Source of the DNA: a bacterium UBP2_UBA4780
GTDB taxonomy: Bacteria > Edwardsbacteria > AC1 > EtOH8
Assembly (NCBI GenBank): GCA_002403115.1
Contig: DHHE01000148.1
Coordinates: 18,738 to 23,775, forward strand
Direction: 5' to 3'
DNA: 5,038 bases
Part shown: one piece after another, positions 1 through 3,993 of the stretch
Layout of the letters: each line of letters opens with the position of its first letter
How positions within the stretch are numbered: the stretch's first letter is position 1
Notes under the pieces: model-generated
Databases searched by the model: none
The model's input: the letters and a program-made list of their open reading frames with translations, nothing else
Told to the model about the DNA's origin: nothing
Position numbers and translations under genes: made by a program

Positions 1-132
1 TTCAAACCGTCAGATGATAAGGGATAGGGGGTGTTAACCGGATGTTCATAATTGTACCAGTCTTGGTTGAAAAGCGGGGTATATATCCACCGTCGTCAAC
101 AAGCTGATCCAGGTTTCTTTTTTATCCCGAGG
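1..132. other. Non-coding DNA downstream of dnaA
   Basis: No convincing gene lies here. Read on the minus strand (the direction of dnaA), the only short ATG frame, starting near position 49, hits a TGA after 15 codons, so dnaN, the usual next gene, does not start inside this window. No hairpin followed by a T-run was found to end dnaA transcription. A minus-strand extended -10 element (TGGTACAAT, -10 hexamer at 51-56) could drive a gene beyond the left edge, but it lacks a recognisable -35. Degenerate DnaA-box-like 9-mers occur at 43-51 (minus, TTATGAACA), 83-91 (ATATCCACC) and 133-141 (TTATTCACC, over the dnaA stop). Each differs from TTATCCACA at two positions, so they are weak candidates only. 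Confidence 0.5.
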
Positions 133-1473
133 TTATTCACCCTTTACCAACTTTGTTATCCTCTCAACCTGGGCGGCTGTCTCCGGGTTGCTTGATATCT
201 GGTCCTTTACCCTGGTGATGGCGTGGATGACGGTGGTGTGGTCCTTGCCCCCGAAGCGGCCGCCGATGTCGTTTAAGGAAGCTCCGGTAAGCTCGCGGCA
301 GAGATACATGGCCATCTGGCGTGGCACGACCAGCTCCTTGGTGCGTTTTTTTGAGCGAAGGTTATCCTCGGTAAGCGAGAAAAACCCGGCCACCGTTTTT
401 TGGATGGTCTCTATGTTGACAGGCTTCTTGCCGTTCCCGGTGATGATGTTCTTCAACACCTCCCTGGCCAGTTCCACCGTCAGCTCGCGGTCGGCCACCG
501 AACCGAAGGCCGCCACCCGTATCAGGCACCCCTCCAGCTCGCGGATGTTCGACTTGACCGACTCGGCGATGAAGTAAATGACGTCGTTGGGAACCGAGAA
601 ACCGTCCTGGGCCGCCTTTTTCTTGAGGATGGCTATGCGGGTCTCGATGTCCGGGGGCTGGATGTCGGCCACCAAACCGCTCTGGAAACGGGACACCAGC
701 CGCTCCTCGAGGTGGGAGATGTCCTTGGGCGGCCTGTCCGAGGTGAGCACTATCTGGCGCCGGTGGTCGTAGAGCGAGTTGAAGGTGTGGAAGATCTCCT
801 CCTGGGTCTGGGTCTTGTCGGACAGGAACTGGATGTCATCGATCAACAGGACGTCAAGCGTTCGGTACTTGTTCTTGAATTCCCAGGTTCGCCGGTTCTG
901 GATGGCGTGGACCATCTCGTTCATGAAGTTCTCGGCCGGGGTGTAATAGATATGGGCCTTGGAACGCTTGAACTTGACGAAATGGCCGATGGCCTGCATC
1001 AGGTGGGTCTTTCCCAGGCCCACCCCCCCGTAGATGAACAGCGGGTTGTAGAGCCGGCCCGGGGCCTGGGCGGTGGCGTAGGCGGTGGCGTAGGCGAACT
1101 CGTTACTTTTTCCGATGACGAAGTTCTCGAATTTATAACGCTCCCGGAGGCCGCTCTCGTCGACCGGAAGGTTGGGCACGAGGGCAATCCTCTCGGAGGG
1201 AGGGGGTTGGGAGGATCCTTCCCTTGAAGGGGGGACGAAAATCACCCTCATGGCACGGCTGGAGGCCTGGGTAAGGGCTTCGTTGATGACATTAATGTAA
1301 TGGCCCTCCAGCCATTCGATGAAGAACTGGTTGGGCACCTTCAAGGTGATGGCGTCCTCGCCCAGGGACAAAGCCCTCACCGGCTTCAACCAGGTGTCGA
1401 AAGTCTGCTGGCCAAGCCGCTCCCTGAGTTTCTCCTGAGCCTGAGCCCAGACGTCTTGTGCTGCTTGAGTCAT
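133..1473 (-). CDS. dnaA: Chromosomal replication initiator protein DnaA
   Basis: DnaA is the AAA+ ATPase that binds DnaA boxes, opens the origin and recruits the replicative helicase; it also acts as a transcription factor, often on its own gene. The 446-residue protein is close to normal family length. Residues 1-80 are domain I (helicase/self-interaction, with the typical FDTWLKP), 81-108 a short Pro/Ser-rich linker, about 110-345 the AAA+ core and about 350-446 the DNA-binding domain IV. Visible motifs: Walker A GGVGLGKTH (149-157), Walker B VLLIDDIQF (208-216), sensor I IVLTSDRPP (241-249), box VII with the arginine finger in SRF (R262), sensor II NIRELEG (309-315), and the signature FGGKDHTTVIHA (407-418), where Lys410 replaces the more usual Arg. 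The ATG start fits the conserved N-terminus, although no strong Shine-Dalgarno precedes it. The gene stands alone, with a box-filled region upstream that suggests autoregulation. Identity is certain. Confidence 0.98.
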   Translation of the reverse strand: MTQAAQDVWAQAQEKLRERLGQQTFDTWLKPVRALSLGEDAITLKVPNQFFIEWLEGHYINVINEALTQASSRAMRVIFVPPSREGSSQPPPSERIALVPNLPVDESGLRERYKFENFVIGKSNEFAYATAYATAQAPGRLYNPLFIYGGVGLGKTHLMQAIGHFVKFKRSKAHIYYTPAENFMNEMVHAIQNRRTWEFKNKYRTLDVLLIDDIQFLSDKTQTQEEIFHTFNSLYDHRRQIVLTSDRPPKDISHLEERLVSRFQSGLVADIQPPDIETRIAILKKKAAQDGFSVPNDVIYFIAESVKSNIRELEGCLIRVAAFGSVADRELTVELAREVLKNIITGNGKKPVNIETIQKTVAGFFSLTEDNLRSKKRTKELVVPRQMAMYLCRELTGASLNDIGGRFGGKDHTTVIHAITRVKDQISSNPETAAQVERITKLVKGE

Positions 1474-1476
1474 ATG

Positions 1477-1485
1477 ATATCCACA
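1477..1485 (+). promoter_or_regulatory. DnaA box (ATATCCACA) at the dnaA start
   Basis: One mismatch to TTATCCACA, at the first base. It lies 3 bp upstream of the dnaA ATG (1471-1473, minus), inside the mRNA leader and over the zone where a ribosome binding site would be. DnaA bound here could act as a roadblock to dnaA transcription; this is inference. Confidence 0.55.
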
Positions 1486-1549
1486 GGCGTAAAATCAGTG
1501 TTTTTGGGTTTTTCCGGGGTGACCAGTTCCGCAAGGCCTAAAAGGAGGC

Positions 1550-1578
1550 ATTTTATGGGTTACTCACCGAGTTATCAA
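1550..1578 (-). promoter_or_regulatory. Probable dnaA promoter
   Basis: On the minus strand, TTGATA (1573-1578) and TAAAAT (1550-1555) are separated by exactly 17 bp. Each hexamer matches the sigma70 consensus at 5 of 6 positions. Transcription would start near 1543, leaving a leader of about 70 nt before the dnaA ATG. The -35 hexamer lies wholly inside the DnaA-box-like 9-mer at 1572-1580, so DnaA binding would compete directly with RNA polymerase. This is the best minus-strand promoter found upstream of dnaA. Confidence 0.6.
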
Positions 1579-1755
1579 CATAAAGCAAGAAGCCCTTACC
1601 CGTTGACATTTAAAGAGTTGCGAACACGGCGTTTTCAGGTTCATGAAGTTATCAACAAATATGGTCCGATATGTAAAATCGTGATTAACAACGACTTATT
1701 TATCAAGCACCAGCAAAGCCAGTTATCCACAGGCTTTTCCACAGAAGGGCCATAA
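1555..1755 (+). CDS. Questionable 66-residue ORF inside the origin region
   Basis: An ATG at 1555 opens 66 codons ending in TAA at 1753-1755. It is preceded by an almost ideal Shine-Dalgarno, AAAGGAGG (1541-1548), at 6 nt spacing, stronger than that of any other gene here. The product (starts MGYSPSYQHKARSPYPL) is basic and polar and has no signal peptide, membrane segment or recognised family. It is not ribosomal protein L34 (rpmH), the gene often found divergent from dnaA. Against a real gene: codon use is much more A/T-rich than in the neighbours, the frame runs through four DnaA boxes whose bases must serve another role, no good plus-strand promoter precedes it, and the SD overlaps the predicted dnaA transcription start. 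The frame also stays open upstream to 1300 by antisense chance. It is more likely a coincidence than a gene. Confidence 0.2.
   Translation: MGYSPSYQHKARSPYPLTFKELRTRRFQVHEVINKYGPICKIVINNDLFIKHQQSQLSTGFSTEGP
1572..1580 (+). promoter_or_regulatory. DnaA box (TTATCAACA) over the dnaA -35
   Basis: One mismatch to TTATCCACA. It fully contains the -35 hexamer of the predicted dnaA promoter read on the other strand, the expected position for DnaA self-repression. The same 10-mer, GTTATCAACA, recurs at 1648-1657. Confidence 0.6.
1649..1657 (+). promoter_or_regulatory. DnaA box (TTATCAACA)
   Basis: Identical to the box at 1572-1580 and in the same orientation. It starts 77 bp after that box and 74 bp before the next (1723), so the middle boxes are spaced by roughly seven helical turns. 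It is followed by an A+T-rich stretch to about 1710. Confidence 0.6.
1723..1731 (+). promoter_or_regulatory. Consensus DnaA box (TTATCCACA)
   Basis: An exact match to the strong DnaA box TTATCCACA, the only perfect copy in the window. It forms a direct-repeat pair with the box at 1735-1743, with 3 bp between them, a typical arrangement for cooperative DnaA loading next to an unwinding region. Confidence 0.85.
1735..1743 (+). promoter_or_regulatory. DnaA box (TTTTCCACA)
   Basis: Fits the relaxed consensus TTWTNCACA and follows the perfect box at 3 bp in the same orientation. A GC patch (GAAGGGCC, 1744-1751) and then A+T-rich DNA come directly after it, as expected on the unwinding side of an origin. 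Confidence 0.75.
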
Positions 1756-1763
1756 AATGCAAA

Positions 1764-1794
1764 ATGAAACCACGGTGCTAAACCGCGATTTCAT
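1764..1794 (-). terminator. Interrupted palindrome, possible terminator of the M42-M23 operon
   Basis: The arms ATGAAA (1764-1769) and TTTCAT (1789-1794) pair over 6 bp. Inside, 1771 pairs with 1787 between two mismatches, and CGGT (1773-1776) pairs with ACCG (1782-1785) around a 5-nt loop. On the minus strand the hairpin is followed by TTTGCATTTT, a moderately T-rich tail. It could therefore end transcripts coming from the M23 gene, whose stop codon lies about 140 nt upstream, before they reach the dnaA promoter. The outer stem is A/T-rich and the tail is interrupted, so it would be a modest terminator. A protein-binding site in the origin is the alternative. Confidence 0.4.
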
Positions 1795-1827
1795 CGTTGT
1801 CGGCGAAAGGGGTGTTTTTCCGAAGAG

Positions 1828-1841
1828 TGATAAATATATCA
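1828..1841. repeat. A+T-rich inverted repeat, candidate unwinding element
   Basis: TGATAAATATATCA is a perfect 5-bp inverted repeat (TGATA/TATCA) around 4 bp, and 12 of its 14 bases are A or T. It lies about 85 bp beyond the paired DnaA boxes, on the side where an unwinding element is expected. It could also be a binding site for a regulator. The role is inferred from position and composition only. Confidence 0.3.
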
Positions 1842-1935
1842 GCTATACGGGTAAAAGTCAAGAGAAATCTTTGATCGCCTGAAATCTTTTACCGACGGCC
1901 ACATGCGGCCGGACGCCATCATATGCCAGAAAGCC

Positions 1936-2700
1936 TCACCGGGGCAGCCAGAAATTGACAGGGTCCACGATCTTTCCGTCGAGATGGATCTCGTAATGCA
2001 GATGCGGCCCGGTGCTTTTTCCCGATGTGCCCACCAGGGCGATCACCTGGCCCCGGCGAACCGGCTGATTCTGGCGGACCAGCGTTTTATCGCAGTGTCC
2101 GTAGACGGTGGTGAACTTGTCCCCGTGGCGGACGACCACCTTGTTGCCGAAATAGTTGTCCCAACCGGTGAACTCCACCAGCCCGTCGGCCGGGGCCACC
2201 ACCGGCTGCCCAAGCCTGGCTGCGATGTCCACCCCCCGGTGCAGGGGGGAGAGGCCGGAAGAAATCCACCCCCGGGTGGGCATGAGGGTGGGCATCAGCC
2301 GGTCGTGGGTTTCCGGCTGGGGCTGGACGGAATCGCGAGCGCCCGCGGCGGACAACCTCGACACCTCGCCGGTGGACAGGGTGTCCGGCTGCTTGGGTAC
2401 GCCCAGCATCTGCCTTACCTTGGATTCCTCGGCCTTCATCCGCGTCAACTCGTCCTTTATCTGCTGCAGCTTGGCGAATTCGGCCTCCATCAGGCTGTGG
2501 CGCTTTCTCATCAGCTCGTACTGGCCGGCCCGCCAGAAGATCTTCCCGTAGCCGAATAAAAGGGCCGTGACGGCCAGAACCAGAACCGCGGCTACCGCGG
2601 CCAGCCACCCCAGGGAGGCGTAGGAAACATGATAGCTGCGCTGACCGCCTTTGTGGTGGGGCGCGATTATTACCGTGAGGTACCGGGCCCGCTTCCTCAT
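1936..2700 (-). CDS. Membrane-anchored M23 family murein metallopeptidase
   Basis: The product is a 254-residue zinc endopeptidase of the LytM/M23 type, which cuts peptide cross-links of peptidoglycan outside the cytoplasmic membrane. A short basic cytoplasmic tail (RYLTVIIAPHHKGG near the N-terminus) is followed by one membrane helix (about 30-51), a charged, coiled-coil-like segment (about 60-100), a Ser/Pro-rich linker and the catalytic domain (about 145-254). All active-site motifs are present: HRGVD (His154 and Asp158, zinc ligands), YGH (His202) and GPHLH (His233 catalytic, His235 ligand), so it should be active. The ATG at 2698-2700 was chosen because it begins the basic/membrane N-terminus. 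The frame stays open for 192 more codons upstream, but that is the out-of-frame shadow of the M42 gene. The start overlaps the M42 stop by 4 bp (ATGA), and no Shine-Dalgarno precedes it, so translation probably depends on coupling. Confidence 0.93.
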   Translation of the reverse strand: MRKRARYLTVIIAPHHKGGQRSYHVSYASLGWLAAVAAVLVLAVTALLFGYGKIFWRAGQYELMRKRHSLMEAEFAKLQQIKDELTRMKAEESKVRQMLGVPKQPDTLSTGEVSRLSAAGARDSVQPQPETHDRLMPTLMPTRGWISSGLSPLHRGVDIAARLGQPVVAPADGLVEFTGWDNYFGNKVVVRHGDKFTTVYGHCDKTLVRQNQPVRRGQVIALVGTSGKSTGPHLHYEIHLDGKIVDPVNFWLPR

Positions 2701-3731
2701 CTGGCGGCGCGGTATGGGCCGAGGGCCCGGTCCGGGACCGGAAAGGAGAGGACCGCGGCCAGCAGATCGGCGGTAGCCTTGACGTCTCCCAGGTCCACCA
2801 TCTCGGAACACGAATGCCCGTAGCGGGTGGGGACGGAGAGGACACCGGTGGGGATGCCGGCCCGGGTCTTGTAGATGGCCGAACCGTCGGTGGTGCCCCG
2901 CTCCAGAATGTCGGGCTGGTGCGGGATGCGCTTCCGATCGGCCAAATCGGTCAGATGTTTCCTGACGCCGGGATGGGCCAGGATGCCGGCGTCCTTGATC
3001 TTGACGGCCGTGCCCTTGCCCAGCATCGCCGGCAGCTTGGGCTTCTCGCCCGGGGCGTCGAAGGCGCCGGTGATGTCCACCGCCAGGCCCATGTCCGGAT
3101 TCAGCCCGTAGGCGGCAGCGGTGGCCCCGCGCAGGCCGACCTCCTCCTGGCTGGTGAAGACGAAGGATATCCTGTGAGGCGACGACTTCAGCAAGCGCAT
3201 GGCCAGGATGACGGCGGCGCAGCCGATGCGGTCGTCCATCGACTTGGCCACCGCCCGGTTGCCCAGGAAGCGGCACTCCTGATGGAAGGCGGCGATGTCC
3301 CCCACCGCCACTGATTTGAGCGCGCCCTTTTTGTCGCCGGCTCCGATGTCGATGAACATCCTCTCCAGGGTCCGGGCCGTCTGGGGATTGTCGGGCTTCT
3401 CCTCTCCGATGACGCCCAGGGTCCCGTTCTCGAAGACCACCCGCTGGGCCAGGATATTGTTGGGGTTGATGCCGCCGATGTTGGAAAAGCGGACGAATCC
3501 CTTGTCGTCCACGTAGGTGGCGATCAGTCCGATCTCGTCCATGTGTGCGGCCACCATCACGTGCCGGCCGCCCCGGCCCTTCGGCGTCCTGACGGCCACC
3601 AGATTACCCAGGACGTCGGTGGAGACCGAGTCCACCAGTCCGCGTACCTCCCTTTTTATCAGCTCCCGGATCGGCCCCTCGTTGCCCGAGGGGCCGTAGG
3701 CCTCGGTCAGTTTCTTGATCAGGTCCTTCAT
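2697..3731 (-). CDS. M42 family metallo-aminopeptidase
   Basis: The 344-residue protein belongs to peptidase family M42 (glutamyl/TET-type aminopeptidases, often misnamed endoglucanase or cellulase). These are cytoplasmic di-metal enzymes that trim N-terminal residues from short peptides and usually assemble into dodecamers. The full ligand set is visible: AAHMDE (His63), MDDR (Asp166, bridging), SQEEVG (Glu196 catalytic, Glu197 ligand), VDIT (Asp219) and RYGHS (His306). GTTDGSAI (279-286) is also typical. Length is normal for the family. The start at 3729-3731 matches the conserved MKDLIKKLTEAYGPSG N-terminus and has AGGGG 7 nt upstream; the longer frame to 3887 lacks family similarity and would cross the promoter. 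It is the first gene of an operon with the M23 peptidase. The substrate range cannot be read from sequence. Confidence 0.95.
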   Translation of the reverse strand: MKDLIKKLTEAYGPSGNEGPIRELIKREVRGLVDSVSTDVLGNLVAVRTPKGRGGRHVMVAAHMDEIGLIATYVDDKGFVRFSNIGGINPNNILAQRVVFENGTLGVIGEEKPDNPQTARTLERMFIDIGAGDKKGALKSVAVGDIAAFHQECRFLGNRAVAKSMDDRIGCAAVILAMRLLKSSPHRISFVFTSQEEVGLRGATAAAYGLNPDMGLAVDITGAFDAPGEKPKLPAMLGKGTAVKIKDAGILAHPGVRKHLTDLADRKRIPHQPDILERGTTDGSAIYKTRAGIPTGVLSVPTRYGHSCSEMVDLGDVKATADLLAAVLSFPVPDRALGPYRAAR

Positions 3732-3755
3732 GAGCCAGCCCCTAACGTTTTCACA

Positions 3756-3784
3756 ATTATAGCCCTTTTTGCCGGGGATATCAA
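3756..3784 (-). promoter_or_regulatory. Promoter of the M42-M23 operon
   Basis: On the minus strand, TTGATA (3779-3784, 5 of 6 to consensus) and a perfect TATAAT (3756-3761) are separated by 17 bp. Transcription would start near 3749, about 18 nt before the M42 ATG, leaving just enough leader for the AGGGG ribosome binding site. This is the strongest promoter in the window. Confidence 0.75.
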
Positions 3785-3849
3785 GGGCAGAATGATCCGT
3801 GACCACACCGACGTTCCCGGCCGGCATTTTCGCGGACGGCGGTTTTCCC

Positions 3850-3878
3850 TTTACAAACAAGCATTTTTGTGATTTAAT
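3850..3878 (+). promoter_or_regulatory. Promoter of the malic enzyme gene
   Basis: TTTACA (3850-3855) and TTTAAT (3873-3878) are separated by 17 bp, each 5 of 6 to the sigma70 consensus. Transcription would start near 3885, giving a leader of about 109 nt before the ATG at 3994. An imperfect 18-bp palindrome (3853-3870, arms ACAAA and TTTGT) lies over the end of the -35 and most of the spacer and could be a repressor site. Confidence 0.65.
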
Positions 3879-3919
3879 ATTAGGCAATACCGAAACCTGT
3901 TTTTACGGCAAACGAATGA

Positions 3920-3939
3920 AACGCCCAAAGATCGGCGTT
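3920..3939 (+). other. Hairpin in the malic enzyme leader
   Basis: AACGCC (3920-3925) pairs perfectly with GGCGTT (3934-3939) around an 8-nt loop in the predicted leader RNA. No T-run follows, so it is not an intrinsic terminator. CGCCC (3922-3926) could instead pair with GGGCG further on (3949-3953), so two structures compete. A regulatory role is possible but unproven, and the leader matches no riboswitch class with confidence. Confidence 0.3.
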
Positions 3940-3993
3940 GCGGGATAAGGGCGAAGTTTTCAACAAACAACTATCCAGAATAAAGGAGCCAGC

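Larger units (their letters stand above)
1474..1850. other. Probable oriC / DnaA-box cluster upstream of dnaA
   Basis: This gene-poor stretch is visibly richer in A+T than the coding DNA on both sides. It carries five 9-mers close to the DnaA box TTATCCACA, all reading on the plus strand: 1477-1485, 1572-1580, 1649-1657, 1723-1731 and 1735-1743. The last two form a tight pair separated by 3 bp. In known origins of this geometry the DNA-unwinding element lies 3' of such a box, after a short GC patch. Here the pair is followed by GAAGGGCC and then by A+T-rich DNA up to about 1850, including the palindrome at 1828-1841. No clear run of DnaA-trios was seen. DnaA-box clusters beside dnaA are a standard feature of bacterial origins, so oriC is the natural reading. 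A promoter that is merely DnaA-regulated, with the origin elsewhere, remains possible. Confidence 0.7.

Noticed and set aside
400..1227. 275-codon open frame on the plus strand
   Set aside because: It lies wholly antisense to dnaA, whose reading is certain. Long opposite-strand frames are expected in GC-rich genes, and its product has no recognisable motif.
1603..1608. Perfect -35 hexamer TTGACA on the plus strand
   Set aside because: No -10-like hexamer lies 16-18 bp downstream; the sequence there is GC-rich (ACGGCG).
1697..1710. Further DnaA-like 9-mer TTATCAAGC within TTATTTATCAAGCAC
   Set aside because: It has three mismatches to TTATCCACA, including in the conserved CACA end.
1896..1911. 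CGGCC/GGCCG hairpin after the M23 gene as an intrinsic terminator
   Set aside because: The 5-bp stem is GC-rich, but no T-run follows it on either strand.
2701..3276. Extension of the M23 frame upstream to 3276, giving a 446-residue protein
   Set aside because: The extra part is the M42 gene read out of frame, a Gly/Arg/Pro-rich sequence with no motif. The basic and membrane N-terminus starts at 2700.
3732..3887. Extended N-terminus of the M42 gene
   Set aside because: It would cross the near-perfect promoter at 3756-3784, and the family N-terminus begins at 3731.
3901..3940. Resemblance to a c-di-GMP (GEMM-I) riboswitch core: GGCAAAC followed by ACGC and CAAAG
   Set aside because: The helix that should separate the two motifs is missing, and the second conserved stem-loop cannot be drawn, so the likeness is probably chance.
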